This document shows, piece by piece, positions 1 through 8,851 of a stretch of DNA of 64,000 bases. Both the position numbers and the translations under genes were made by a program. Numbering within the stretch: the first letter of the stretch is position 1; each line of letters opens with the position of its first letter. Below the pieces are notes generated by a model. It had not been told where the DNA came from and searched no databases. It was given only the letters and a program-made list of their open reading frames with translations. This stretch comes from Nitrospira sp. (GTDB lineage Bacteria; Nitrospirota; Nitrospiria; Nitrospirales; Nitrospiraceae), in contig JACOEL010000002.1 of assembly GCA_024998625.1 (NCBI GenBank), positions 124,001-188,000 of the forward strand, in the 5' to 3' direction.

Positions 1-489
1 CAGGCCGGTGAGCATACGGGCCGGGGGACCTTCGCCATACCGCGTCACGACGCCGGGTACCTGTGCGAGCGCCGACCGATCTTCTTCAATGGCCGATAAC
101 AGGGGGCCGATGGCGCCCTCACCTTCGCCTTTCAACACGCAGTCGATCGCGCCGCCCGCATGCTCGAGCATGGCTTCGGCGACGAAGGATGCGCTGTGCC
201 CGCCGACGAACACCGCACTGTGCGGGAGTTGCTGTTTCGTGAGCCTTGCGAGATCCACGATCTCGGGCACGTTTGCCAGATAGTTGCAGGCGAAGCCGAT
301 CGCCTCGGGGCGACGCTCCTGCAGCAGGGAGGCGAACTGTTCCCGCGACTCCACTTGCAGATCGATCAGTGCGACGTCGTGACCGGCCTGGCGCGCCGTG
401 GCTGCGACGAGTTCGAGTCCCAGCGGTTCGAGGCGCAGATAGATTTTCGTATACATCAACGGGCCTGGATGGACGAGCAGCAGTTTCAT
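1..489 (-). CDS. hpnR: B12-binding radical SAM protein, probably hopanoid C-3 methylase (N-terminal part)
   Basis: Reading the minus strand from an ATG at 489, preceded by GGAGGG at 495-500, gives 163 open codons that run off the left edge, so only the N-terminal part is here. It begins MKLLLVHPGPLMYTK and continues with RLEPLGLELVAATARQAGHD, GFACNYLANVPEIV and VFVGGHSASFVAEAMLEHA, which is the Rossmann-like cobalamin-binding domain found ahead of radical SAM domains. The RLEPLGLE opening and GGHSASF segment resemble HpnR, which adds a methyl group at C-3 of hopanoids. The radical SAM CxxxCxxC motif would lie outside the window, so the substrate is not proven; another B12-radical SAM methylase is the alternative. 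Confidence 0.7.
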   Translation of the reverse strand, partial: MKLLLVHPGPLMYTKIYLRLEPLGLELVAATARQAGHDVALIDLQVESREQFASLLQERRPEAIGFACNYLANVPEIVDLARLTKQQLPHSAVFVGGHSASFVAEAMLEHAGGAIDCVLKGEGEGAIGPLLSAIEEDRSALAQVPGVVTRYGEGPPARMLTGL

Positions 490-783
490 ACATACCCTCC
501 CTCGACGATGACTTGGAGGGGGACTATATGCTGTTCATGAAATCTTGGGGCCTAGGGAGAGTCCTCATTGTGCCCGTGAGTAAGCCTAGGGACTGTTTCA
601 ACAATGGTCAGCGCGATCGGCTTGCAGGCGCAGTTCTGTTCCGGTCGCAACGTCCGCCTGCCAAAGGCCGAAACCAGCATTGATGGCGTGGTCCCCCCCT
701 CTGAGCGCCGCGAGAGCGTCGATGGGAACTTTTCCCGTATCCGGCTAGGAACTGACCGCGCGCCGGAGTATCCTCTCCAGGAC
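490..783. other. Divergent intergenic region
   Basis: This region lies between the radical SAM gene on the minus strand and the cupredoxin-like gene on the plus strand and must hold both promoters. No convincing -35/-10 pair or operator was seen. The rare hexamer CCTAGG occurs twice, near 549 and 585, without an evident role. Confidence 0.4.
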
Positions 784-1662
784 ATGTATCCTCAACGTGC
801 CCATAGCACACCGTTCCGGTCCATGAGCGGCTGGCTGGTGATCTCGGGTCTCTTCATGGCCCTGTGCGGCCTGCCCGTTTCCGCAGGAGCAGCCGTCACG
901 ACCTTCACGGCCGAAGACTACGCCTTCACCGGTCCGGAGCAATTCGAATCAGGCTGGCGAACGGTACGGCTCATCAATCGCGGCCGGGACGTGCATCAGG
1001 TTCAATTCCTGGCGCTGCCACCGGGAAAGACCGTGGCCGATGTCGAACGGGCGTTGGTTTCCCGATCGCCAAGCCTGCCGAACTGGTTGCGGCGTCATGG
1101 GGGAGTGAATAGTGTCGCCCCCGGTCATGAGGCGTCCGTCAGCATTCAGCTTGATCCCGGAGACTATCTGTTGCTCTGCGGCATTCCGGATGTAGCGGGC
1201 CGTCCCCACGCCATGCGCGGCATGGTGCGCGCGCTGCGAGTGGTGGAAGCTACGGCTCCGGGCGAGCCCGCGCCGCGCGCCGATGCGACGCTGCGCTTGA
1301 GCGATTTTGTATTTGCCCTCAGTGGTCCGCTGCAGGCCGGGTCTCGAACTGTGCAGCTCGTGAATGACGGCCGGCAGGCCCACGAATTGGTGCTGATTCG
1401 ACTCGCAGAGGGAGCGTCGGCGCAGGAGTTCATCGCGCGCTACAGACCGGGAGGCTTGCCCAATTCCGCTGGGCGGGAAGCCGGCGGTCTCACCGGTCTC
1501 GATCCCGGACGAGAGGGCTTTGTCCATCTCGATCTGGAGCCGGGGCGATACGGCCTGCTCTGTTTTCTTGCGGATCCGGTGACAGGAGCCCCTCACTTTT
1601 CCCGCGGCATGTGGATGGACATGGAGGTGAAGCCGGCGCTGACCCCCGCAGAGGGCCCGTGA
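784..1662 (+). CDS. Exported tandem cupredoxin-like protein (copy 1)
   Basis: A 292-residue protein with a signal peptide (basic start, then a hydrophobic stretch ending near VSAGA), so it acts outside the cytoplasm. The mature part is two similar beta-rich halves. Each has one His after an LINRG/LVNDG strand and then Cys-X9-10-His-X4-Met near its end: H71, C132, H142, M147 and H200, C260, H271, M276. This His-Cys-His-Met order is that of type 1 copper proteins, though the Cys-His loop is longer than in plastocyanin or azurin. Copper binding and electron transfer are inference. The start at 784 keeps basic residues in the signal peptide; ATG 823 is possible. The gene overlaps the next by 4 bases. 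A paralogue lies at 13571-14425. Confidence 0.75.
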   Translation: MYPQRAHSTPFRSMSGWLVISGLFMALCGLPVSAGAAVTTFTAEDYAFTGPEQFESGWRTVRLINRGRDVHQVQFLALPPGKTVADVERALVSRSPSLPNWLRRHGGVNSVAPGHEASVSIQLDPGDYLLLCGIPDVAGRPHAMRGMVRALRVVEATAPGEPAPRADATLRLSDFVFALSGPLQAGSRTVQLVNDGRQAHELVLIRLAEGASAQEFIARYRPGGLPNSAGREAGGLTGLDPGREGFVHLDLEPGRYGLLCFLADPVTGAPHFSRGMWMDMEVKPALTPAEGP

Positions 1663-2630
1663 CGTATCGGGACCTGATGCGGCTGGCGAACGGTTATGCG
1701 GAGTCGAAAGTGCTGCTCGTCGCCAATGAACTCGGCCTGTTCACGGCAATCGGCCAGGGCGGCAAGTGCGCCGACTCACTGGCCACCGCCTGCCGCGCTT
1801 CGCGCGAGGGCATGGATCTCCTGCTGAAAGCGCTCGCAGGGCTTGGACTGGTTCGTCTGAAAGCGGGGCGTTATTGGAATACGACGTTGGGGCTGAAGTA
1901 TCTGGACGGCCGAAGTCCGACGGCGGTGACGAATCTGCTCTGGCTGCTGAACCATCATTGGTCGGATTGGACGGGGATGGCGCGCGCCGTTCGTCTGGGT
2001 CGGTCCGGGTGGGCATCGGTCACCAAGACCGCGGCGTTCCGACGACGGTTTGCCCTGGCCATGCACGAGCGCAGCTATGTGTTGGCACCGCTCACAATCG
2101 ATCGGATCCGGTTGCCACGTGGAGCGACGCGCCTGTTGGATTTAGGAGGCGGGTCGGGCGCCTACTCCATCGCGCTGGCGCAGCGGTATCCGGAGATTGG
2201 CGTGCTGCTGGTGGATCAGTCCGTCGGGGTTGCCCGGCGCCGGATCACCAAGGCCGGGTTGGCCGACCGTGTCGCAGTACGGCAGGGGGACGTGTTGACA
2301 GCCCCGCTCGACTCGGGATTCGATCTTGTGTTGCTCTCCAACCTGGTGCACGACTTTAATGAGGCGGAGAATCGACGGCTGTTGCGCCGCGTGCATGACG
2401 CGCTGAGACCCGGGGGAAAAATTACGATCGTGGAGTATTTTCTGAACCCGGCCGGCACCCTCCCTGCTGAGGCCGCGGTGTTTTCGCTGCTGATGTACGC
2501 GTTCACGCCGACCGGGCGGAGTTATGCGTGGAACGACGTCGAGGCCTGGCTGGGGGCTACCGGATTCGGACGGTTTCGCCGGCGGTTGGTGACCGACAGT
2601 ATCGGCACGCTGGAGGCTGTCAGGCTGTGA
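1659..2630 (+). CDS. SAM-dependent methyltransferase, O-methyltransferase family 2 type
   Basis: A 323-residue enzyme that starts at GTG 1659, overlapping the stop of the cupredoxin-like gene (GTGA), which suggests translational coupling. Residues 1-90 form a winged-helix dimerisation domain (ANELGLFTAIG, ADSLATACRASREGMDLLLKAL). Residues about 155-300 form the Rossmann methyltransferase domain, with SAM motif I LLDLGGGSGAYS near 159-170, an acidic end to the second strand (LLVDQ), and LSNLVHDF followed by LRPGGKITIVEYF. This is the layout of hydroxyneurosporene/acetylserotonin O-methyltransferases (Pfam Methyltransf_2). The substrate is unknown; coupling to an exported copper-like protein gives no obvious clue. 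Its 3' end overlaps the convergent gene by 11 bases. Confidence 0.8.
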   Translation: MTYRDLMRLANGYAESKVLLVANELGLFTAIGQGGKCADSLATACRASREGMDLLLKALAGLGLVRLKAGRYWNTTLGLKYLDGRSPTAVTNLLWLLNHHWSDWTGMARAVRLGRSGWASVTKTAAFRRRFALAMHERSYVLAPLTIDRIRLPRGATRLLDLGGGSGAYSIALAQRYPEIGVLLVDQSVGVARRRITKAGLADRVAVRQGDVLTAPLDSGFDLVLLSNLVHDFNEAENRRLLRRVHDALRPGGKITIVEYFLNPAGTLPAEAAVFSLLMYAFTPTGRSYAWNDVEAWLGATGFGRFRRRLVTDSIGTLEAVRL

Positions 2631-3951
2631 CTTCAGCCGGTACCGGGGCGACGGCACTCAGCCGCGCATGGTACTGCTGCAGATGCCGCCGGATCGGGAT
2701 GAGTAATCGTGGCGGGATGTGAGGGCAGACTTCACGATCGAAGGACACCGCCCGTTGATACCGCTTCACTCCCAGTGCCGCTTCAGCCAGGGCCCAGTAG
2801 AGATTCTCAACCCACCCTGACCGGATCACGGTGTCCAGATATTTGTACAGGACTTGCGGCGATCGCACGGCGCCTCGGTAGGCATCTTTGATTTCGTTCA
2901 ACAGCTGCTCTTCCTTCGCCGTCCGCTGATACAGGCCTTCCACGACATGGTTGAGCGAGAGGAAGTCTTGCAGGTCGAAGCGGGCATCGACCGGTTGTGT
3001 CTGCTCACGATAGAGGTTCCAGTCGGTCGTGAAGTGGAGCCGCTCCAGCAGGGGCAGCAGGTCTTGCAGCGTGATTTCCTCCACCGTTTCGCAGGAGCGG
3101 GAGAGGCGGACCTTGATGAAGGTACGTCGATCGTAGGAGTGCTCGGGCAAATAGTGCGTGCCGGAGAGTTCCGTCAATCGACCGGCCTGGTCGCGTTTCG
3201 GGAATTGCCATTGCCATTGGTCCGGGAAGTGAACCCCGGCCGCCTGTAATTCCGCCCTATAGCAGGGAAGCAGGTGGTCGAAGAAAGGTCCGCCTGCGTC
3301 GTCCAGCGGCGTTCTCGGTGGGCTGCCCACTGCCAGAGTGAGTCTCGCGAAGGGCATGCGGGTATAGCCATTATCGTCCACGACAAAGTTGAATCCGCCC
3401 CACGGTCCGATGTCGAGCAGGGTCTCATAGCCCTGGTCCGCCAGCCATGTTTCGGTATCAAATGCCAGACGCCGCCAGAGTTGGATTAAGGCGCCGATGT
3501 GCACGTGGCGATTGCGGAACAACGGGACGAAGGTTCGATGCGCGCCGCCCTGTGTGCCGCGGAGGCGGGTTTGGAGTTTGAGGGTTTCCCACTCGACCGC
3601 TTGAGCCAAGGTTCCCTTTCGGACGGGCAGGCCGGAGAGATCACGTCGACAATCCGCGGCGATTTCTGCCCATAGGTCCGCTCCGGGCATGGCCGTAGCC
3701 GCTTGTTGCGTGACGTGATCGATCAGGTGGGAAATCCCCGACGGGGCATGAGCCGCTGCCAGACTCTGAAGGGAAGTCCGGAAGTGGTGAATGGCCCGGT
3801 CAGAGCGACGCTTCCAAGCGGCGCTGAACGCGCTCATGTCGGAGGCCCTGCTCGCACAGGCGTCACACATCGCAAGGACTGAGCTCCCGTTGCTCCGCCA
3901 GGATGTGTGAGGTCCGTCCTGCAGCGGCGAATTCTGCGCCCGCCCTTTCAT
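2620..3951 (-). CDS. Conserved hypothetical protein, 443 aa
   Basis: I do not recognise this family. The long, evenly coding frame is soluble: no signal peptide or membrane segment is seen. It is rich in Trp, Arg and His, with segments such as YETLLDIGPWGGFNFVVDDN and FDLQDFLSLNHVVEGLYQR. The DIGPWGGFNF loop faintly recalls a nucleotide-binding turn but does not match a known motif. The start is uncertain: ATGs at 3951, 3870 and 3837 are in frame and none has a clear Shine-Dalgarno, although a CDAC motif near residue 30 would be lost with the last. The gene converges on the methyltransferase gene with an 11-base overlap. Confidence 0.6.
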   Translation of the reverse strand: MKGRAQNSPLQDGPHTSWRSNGSSVLAMCDACASRASDMSAFSAAWKRRSDRAIHHFRTSLQSLAAAHAPSGISHLIDHVTQQAATAMPGADLWAEIAADCRRDLSGLPVRKGTLAQAVEWETLKLQTRLRGTQGGAHRTFVPLFRNRHVHIGALIQLWRRLAFDTETWLADQGYETLLDIGPWGGFNFVVDDNGYTRMPFARLTLAVGSPPRTPLDDAGGPFFDHLLPCYRAELQAAGVHFPDQWQWQFPKRDQAGRLTELSGTHYLPEHSYDRRTFIKVRLSRSCETVEEITLQDLLPLLERLHFTTDWNLYREQTQPVDARFDLQDFLSLNHVVEGLYQRTAKEEQLLNEIKDAYRGAVRSPQVLYKYLDTVIRSGWVENLYWALAEAALGVKRYQRAVSFDREVCPHIPPRLLIPIRRHLQQYHARLSAVAPVPAEVTA

Positions 3952-4200
3952 ACGGCACTCGGGCTACGAGGCGGAACTCGTAAACCCCGAAGGTCCGGGC
4001 AAGAAGATTACGAGGGAGCTGAGAATCGTGAGGATTTGGGAAGGTAGAAGGGGGTAATCACCAGAGAAGCGCCGGCTCTGACTACGGCGAATCCCGGTCA
4101 GCGAATGGGGATGTGCGGTGCGTGAAGCGACGCCCGAGAGGAAAGGCGGCGGGCGCTTCGACTGACCCAGTCTGTGCCCGGCGATGGCGGAAGTACGGCG

Positions 4201-4332
4201 TTAGCGCCGCCTCCGCACTCGCACGGGCTGCCGCCGCTGGATCCAGTCCCAGATGAGGGTGCCGATGACCAGAGCGGGAAGCGCCAACAGCCAGACATAC
4301 CAACTTGTCCAGAGCATAGGGTCGTGCATCAT
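4201..4332 (-). CDS. Small single-pass membrane protein, 43 aa
   Basis: A 43-residue protein starting MMHDPMLWTSWYVW, with one strong transmembrane helix (WLLALPALVIGTLIW) and a very basic tail (QRRQPVRVRRRR), so the C-terminus should be cytoplasmic. GGAGG lies 4 bases before the first ATG, which supports this start over upstream in-frame starts. The function is unknown. The flanks (3952-4200 and 4333-4599) hold no other gene that I can support. Confidence 0.6.
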   Translation of the reverse strand: MMHDPMLWTSWYVWLLALPALVIGTLIWDWIQRRQPVRVRRRR

Positions 4333-4599
4333 CGTGCCTCCAGTGTGTCCGGCCGGGGATAAAGCAAGCACCATACCGCCGTTCATTGTTCCGAGGGATT
4401 GCACCGTAAATCGTGAAACCATCGGCTATTCGCATAGATGCACGGTTGTGGCGACGATTTCCCCTGTCGCAACGCGCGCCAGGCAAATTTTGCCCGTCGC
4501 ATAAACCTCACAATACGTGACGCCATTCCCACAGGTGCCGGATGGAGACAACCGGAGGAGGTCTACGGAGCCGATACATCGGTGCACGGTTCGGTTCGT

Positions 4600-5514
4600 T
4601 TATCCTGCCAGCAAGAAGACGAGTTGCGGTAGCCAGGGCAGCAACGCCACGCTGACGCAGATCGAGAGGGCGACAATCGATGTGACGAGGTCTTCGTCCA
4701 ATCCCGTGTCGGTTGCGAAAATGACCGCCGTGACGGCGGACGGCATGGCGACGACGAGGATGACGATCGCCCGTTCCATGCCCGAAAGGTCGAGCCCGTA
4801 GGCGACCGCAAACCCGAGCAGCAACCCGCCGATCATCCGCATGCTCACCCCCAGTAATGCCAGGGGCCAGGTTCGGCGCACGGCAGAGAAACTGATCGAC
4901 AGGCCCAGCACCAGGCTCGCCAGGGGTGTCGTGGTGAGGTGGACGGGGGTGAGGGTGTCGTGGAGCCAGGCGGGAAGATGGAGTCCAAACAGGGCGAGCA
5001 GCAGGCTGAGACAGAGGGCCCAGAGCGGCGGAGACGACACAAGCCGGAGCATGGCGGATTGCGCCGTGGCGCTCCTGGCTCCGTGCCAGACCGCGAGGCC
5101 GTAGATCACCGTGAGCGTCAACGTGGTTTGCCCCAGATCGAAGAGAATCGCCTGCGCCAATCCCTTGTCACCCAGTGTTGCGAGGATCACGGGATAGGCG
5201 AAATAGACGGAGTTGATACAGCCGGTGCCGAGGAGAAGTCCCCCTCGCGTGGCGCGCGGCAGATGCAGGAGGCGGGCGACGGGCCAGGAACAGAGCAGCA
5301 TCGAGAGGGTCACTAGGCAGGCGGCCACCGGCAGCTTCCAGGCTGTAGGGGCGAAGACCACTCGATCCAGCGACACCAGAATCGTCGCTGGCAGGCTGAT
5401 CGAAAAGACCACGAAGGCCAGACGCTCCGCATGGATTTTCCCGAGCAGGCCGGACGACCGGAGCAACGCACCGAGCAAGAAAATGGCGATGAAGGCTTGA
5501 AGGGTGGCGGGCAT
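4600..5514 (-). CDS. AEC-family (auxin efflux carrier-like) transporter
   Basis: A 304-residue integral membrane protein with about ten hydrophobic helices in two halves, typical in length for bacterial AEC permeases. Helix one is FIAIFLLGALLRSSGLLGK; the loop GCINSVYFAYPVILATLGDKGL holds the family's conserved Asn and Pro in a broken helix, and the second half has SMRMIGGLLLGFA and MPSAVTAVIFATDTG. Members export or import small organic acids in bacteria, but the substrate cannot be read from sequence. It is divergent from the MFS gene at 5613 with about 100 bp between. No clear Shine-Dalgarno precedes ATG 5514. Confidence 0.85.
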   Translation of the reverse strand: MPATLQAFIAIFLLGALLRSSGLLGKIHAERLAFVVFSISLPATILVSLDRVVFAPTAWKLPVAACLVTLSMLLCSWPVARLLHLPRATRGGLLLGTGCINSVYFAYPVILATLGDKGLAQAILFDLGQTTLTLTVIYGLAVWHGARSATAQSAMLRLVSSPPLWALCLSLLLALFGLHLPAWLHDTLTPVHLTTTPLASLVLGLSISFSAVRRTWPLALLGVSMRMIGGLLLGFAVAYGLDLSGMERAIVILVVAMPSAVTAVIFATDTGLDEDLVTSIVALSICVSVALLPWLPQLVFLLAG

Positions 5515-5612
5515 CGACGGGAGGGTAGCAGAAAACCTGCTCGAAGAGGAGGCGCATCATCCGACTGATCCCCGCGTCTTTTTCTATGCGCCTGGACGGC
5601 GGGCCTGCTACG

Positions 5613-6851
5613 ATGGCCCATCCCATGACTCACCTGCAGCGTTCAGCACCACCGCGGCAAGCGGCGGTCTTTTTCATCCTTGTCACGGTCGTGCTCGACA
5701 TGTTGTCGTTCGGGATCATCATTCCGGTGTTGCCGAAGCTGGTCGAGGAGTTTCTCGGCGGAGATACCGCGCAGGCTGCGGAAATCTACGGGCTGATGGG
5801 CACGTCCTGGGCCTTGATGCAGTTCGTCTGTTCGCCGATTCAAGGCACGCTGTCCGATCGCTTCGGGCGGCGTCCGGTCGTGCTCCTCTCCAACCTGGGT
5901 CTCGGTCTCGATTTCATCCTCATGGCGCTGGCGCCCAGTCTCGTCTGGCTCTTTGCGGGCCGGGTGATCTCCGGCATCGCGTCATCGAGTTTCAGCACAG
6001 CCGGCGCCTACATCGCCGATGTCACGCCGCCGGACAAACGCGCCGCTGCATTCGGCCTGATGGGGGCCTCGTTCGGCCTCGGGTTTGTGTTGGGTCCCGC
6101 GGTGGGCGGGTTGCTGGGCGCCATCGATCCCCGCTGGCCTTTTTGGGGCGCGGCGGCGACGAGTCTGCTCAATGCCTGTTACGGGTTTTTCGTGCTCCCG
6201 GAATCGCTCCCGCTGGAGAAGCGGGCACCGTTCCGGTGGAAACGGGCCAATCCGGCCGGCGCGTTGATTCTGTTGCGTTCAGATCATGAGCTGTTCGGTC
6301 TGGCGACAGCGAATTTCCTGATGAACCTGGCCCACGGAGTGTTGCCCAGTGTGGCGGTGTTGTACCTGGGCTATCGGTATGGCTGGGGGCCGTCGGCGGT
6401 GGGGTTCACGCTTGCGGCGGTCGGGGTCTGCGCCATGATTGTGCAGGGCACGCTGGTGAAGCCGATCACGGCGCGGCTGGGAGAGCGGCGCACGTTGATC
6501 ACCGGACTGCTGTGCGGGGCCACCGGCTTCGCCATCTATGGGCTCGCGCCCACGCCGCTCATCTATTGCTTCGGCATTCCGGTGATGGCGTTTTGGGGAC
6601 TCGCCGGTCCTTCCGGGCAAATGTTCATGACGCGCCGCGTGAGTGCGTCCGAGCAGGGGCAATTACAAGGCGCCATTGCGAGCCTAACCGGCATCGCCGG
6701 CTTGATCGGCCCCACGCTCTTCACGCAAACCTTCGCCGCGTTCATCGGCCCGCAGGCAGACTGGCACTTGCCGGGGGCACCCTATCTGTTGTCCACGACG
6801 CTGTTGCTGATCGGGGCGGGCATCGCCTGGCGGGCGACCAGAGCCGTCTGA
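5613..6851 (+). CDS. MFS drug-efflux transporter, TetA-like (DHA1 type)
   Basis: About 412 residues and twelve predicted membrane helices. The MFS motif A is clear after helix two (GTLSDRFGRRPVVLL), and antiporter motif C is seen in helix five (GLGFVLGPAVGGLLG). The opening LDMLSFGIIIPVLPKL is typical of the tetracycline-efflux branch of DHA1 proton antiporters. Such close relatives in environmental bacteria often do not carry tetracycline, so the substrate is open. ATG 5613 is used here; ATG 5586 is also in frame and neither has a strong ribosome-binding site. It ends 3 bases from the convergent TPR gene. Confidence 0.85.
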   Translation: MAHPMTHLQRSAPPRQAAVFFILVTVVLDMLSFGIIIPVLPKLVEEFLGGDTAQAAEIYGLMGTSWALMQFVCSPIQGTLSDRFGRRPVVLLSNLGLGLDFILMALAPSLVWLFAGRVISGIASSSFSTAGAYIADVTPPDKRAAAFGLMGASFGLGFVLGPAVGGLLGAIDPRWPFWGAAATSLLNACYGFFVLPESLPLEKRAPFRWKRANPAGALILLRSDHELFGLATANFLMNLAHGVLPSVAVLYLGYRYGWGPSAVGFTLAAVGVCAMIVQGTLVKPITARLGERRTLITGLLCGATGFAIYGLAPTPLIYCFGIPVMAFWGLAGPSGQMFMTRRVSASEQGQLQGAIASLTGIAGLIGPTLFTQTFAAFIGPQADWHLPGAPYLLSTTLLLIGAGIAWRATRAV

Positions 6852-6854
6852 CGG

Positions 6855-7826
6855 CTACCGGTTTCCGTGCACGGACAACTCGCGGTTGCGGTAGATCGCC
6901 AGCGCATGGGTGCCCGCTTCTTGAGACTCCGTGGTCTGCCCCAGTTGTCCATAGAGGTCGGCGAGGAGCGACCAGGCTTCCGCTTCGGCGGCGGTGTCGT
7001 GAATCGCTTGCGCAATCTGCAGGGCGCGTTTCCCTTGGGCGACGCGATCGTTCAGGGAGGCCTTGTCCGCATCCAGTCGCGCGAGCCGCAGTTGCATCAT
7101 GCCTTCGAACGGCAGGTGATGTTCGGTTTCCGCCAGGCTGAGGGCGTCGAGATAGGCGCTGCGCGCGTCACTGGTGCGGCCGAGCAGCCAATGGGCATCT
7201 CCGAGCGCGACCATGGCGGTGAACTGTTGATCCACGTGCCGTCTCGTACGGGCCTCCTCCGCCGCCTGTTGCAAGGTGGTCAGCCCCGCGCTGTTCTCTC
7301 CGTTTGCGATCTGTAACAACCCCAATTGCACCATCGTGTCGTTCCATCCCCGGGCATTTCTCACGCGTGTGAAGAGGGCGGCGGCCTGGGTGAGGGCGTC
7401 GCGCGATTCGTCCGATAGCCCCAATTGCGCCGAGACACGACCGATGGCGAGCAACGACTCGGCATGGGCGGATCGATCCGACGCCTTGGCGAACAGTGAC
7501 ACCGCTTCCTTGAGCGAGGTGCGGGCCTGCTGCAGACGGCCCTGGCGCTCATCGATCCGCGCAATCTTCACCAGCGTGGTGGCGATGCCTTGGGGCTGTC
7601 TCTTCTCCCGGAATCTCGACAAGGCCAGGTTGTAATACGTCAGGGACTCCGGGAAATGTTCCTGCTGATCATGGATCGTCCCGATGCGAAGCAGTTCATG
7701 GCCTGACAAGGTATTGGCAGACGCGGCCGGTGTGGCCGGTTCTGCGGAGAACGCCTGGTCCGCACATTGTCCGAACAGGCACCAGAGCAGGAGAAGCGAG
7801 CCGCTGATCACGATGTGGCGGATCAT
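6855..7826 (-). CDS. Exported TPR-repeat protein
   Basis: A 323-residue protein starting MIRHIVISGSLLLLWCLFG, a signal sequence cleaved probably near CADQAFSA. The rest is almost all alpha-helical pairs of 34-40 residues, for example LLRIGTIHDQQEHFPESLTYYNLAL, followed by six or more repeats with the TPR small-large residue pattern. Such proteins hold periplasmic complexes together; no catalytic part is present. ATG 7826 is chosen because it places the hydrophobic core just after an Arg; the frame is open to 7868. It is convergent with the MFS gene. Confidence 0.75.
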   Translation of the reverse strand: MIRHIVISGSLLLLWCLFGQCADQAFSAEPATPAASANTLSGHELLRIGTIHDQQEHFPESLTYYNLALSRFREKRQPQGIATTLVKIARIDERQGRLQQARTSLKEAVSLFAKASDRSAHAESLLAIGRVSAQLGLSDESRDALTQAAALFTRVRNARGWNDTMVQLGLLQIANGENSAGLTTLQQAAEEARTRRHVDQQFTAMVALGDAHWLLGRTSDARSAYLDALSLAETEHHLPFEGMMQLRLARLDADKASLNDRVAQGKRALQIAQAIHDTAAEAEAWSLLADLYGQLGQTTESQEAGTHALAIYRNRELSVHGNR

Positions 7827-7990
7827 AACGAGCACCGAGCGGTAATGTAGTGCTGATCGGTGGTGCATGGCCTAAACATGCACGTGCCGGTTGCCAAGGT
7901 CAAGTCGGTGCGGCGGTGTGAGCCCGGCGCTTGCCTCGCCTATTCGGGAGGGGTAAGATCGGACATCCCGCCATACAGAGAGGAGGTGCC

Positions 7991-8761
7991 ATGTCTACGA
8001 CACGTGCGACTCCCAAACGGGCCCGGATCTCCCTCGACCGCAACATCGAGCGTTTACGCAAGCAATTGGCCGACTTGGCCGCCTATCTAGGCAGGGGCCT
8101 TCCCACCCGCAGTCTGGAAGCGTTCGATCAGGACACCGAAGACCTCATTGTCGAATTGCTCGGGGAAACCTCCGCGCTGCTTGAGGCGTATGAATATGCC
8201 GAGTTCGGCGAAGCGGCCGGTCTGGTGAACTTGACGGATGAGGCGCCGGAAAGCGCCGGTGTGGAGAGTGAGAGACAGCGCCTGTTGCAACGCAGCCGGG
8301 TGCTGGAAAGTTGCATCGCCGAACTCGAGGCCCGACGCGCTGCCGAACCGAAACAATCACAAGCCAGCCGGCAGACCCTCATCGGTCCGCAGGTCGCCGA
8401 ACATATGTCGTCCGAGATCCGCAGCCTGTCCCAGGATGCCAGCCTCAAGGAAGCTGGGCAGGCCATGGAGAAATGGAAACTGGGCTCGCTGTTGCTGACC
8501 GACAAGCAGGCCTATGTCGGGTTTATCACCGATTCAGACCTCGCCCGCGCGGTGGTCGCCAAGGGAGTGAATCCCGCGACGCCGGTCAAGGCGCACATGC
8601 GAAGACCGGTGGTGTCGATCGCCGGCGACCGTCCGATTATCGAGGCGGTGCGCATGATGAAGGACCAGGCGACCAGGCATCTGGCCGTGACGCAGGATGG
8701 CTCGATCATCGGTGTGGTGTCGGTGTCCAATATTTTGCGCTACTACTCGGGCGTGGTGTAG
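7991..8761 (+). CDS. CBS-pair protein with uncharacterised N-terminal helical domain
   Basis: A 256-residue protein with GGAGG 6 bases before ATG 7991. Residues 1-125 form a helical domain with TRSLEAFDQDTEDLIVE and YEYAEFGEAAGLVNLTDEA, then a coiled coil. Residues about 136-256 are two CBS domains (VAEHMSSEIRSLSQDASLKE, GFITDSDLARAVVAKG, and VKAHMRRPVVSI followed by GVVSVSNILRYYSG). CBS pairs bind adenine nucleotides and act as energy sensors. The N-terminal domain is clearly related to the separate 130-residue protein at 15602-15994, so it may be a portable interaction module. No enzyme domain is attached. Confidence 0.85.
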   Translation: MSTTRATPKRARISLDRNIERLRKQLADLAAYLGRGLPTRSLEAFDQDTEDLIVELLGETSALLEAYEYAEFGEAAGLVNLTDEAPESAGVESERQRLLQRSRVLESCIAELEARRAAEPKQSQASRQTLIGPQVAEHMSSEIRSLSQDASLKEAGQAMEKWKLGSLLLTDKQAYVGFITDSDLARAVVAKGVNPATPVKAHMRRPVVSIAGDRPIIEAVRMMKDQATRHLAVTQDGSIIGVVSVSNILRYYSGVV

Positions 8762-8851
8762 CCGGACGAGCAGAACGAAGAGCGCATGGCCGGTAGCTGA
8801 TGGAAAACACGGAGCAGGCGGGATTTCTTTAATAGCCGCTGGAGGTGTGAT

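Noticed and set aside
119-493. 124-codon frame at the left edge on the minus strand
   Set aside because: The frame from 489 gives a recognisable B12-binding domain; the 493 frame is very Arg-rich and shadow-like.
604-783. Longer N-terminus for the first cupredoxin-like protein
   Set aside because: The added 60 residues precede the signal peptide and have no coding character.
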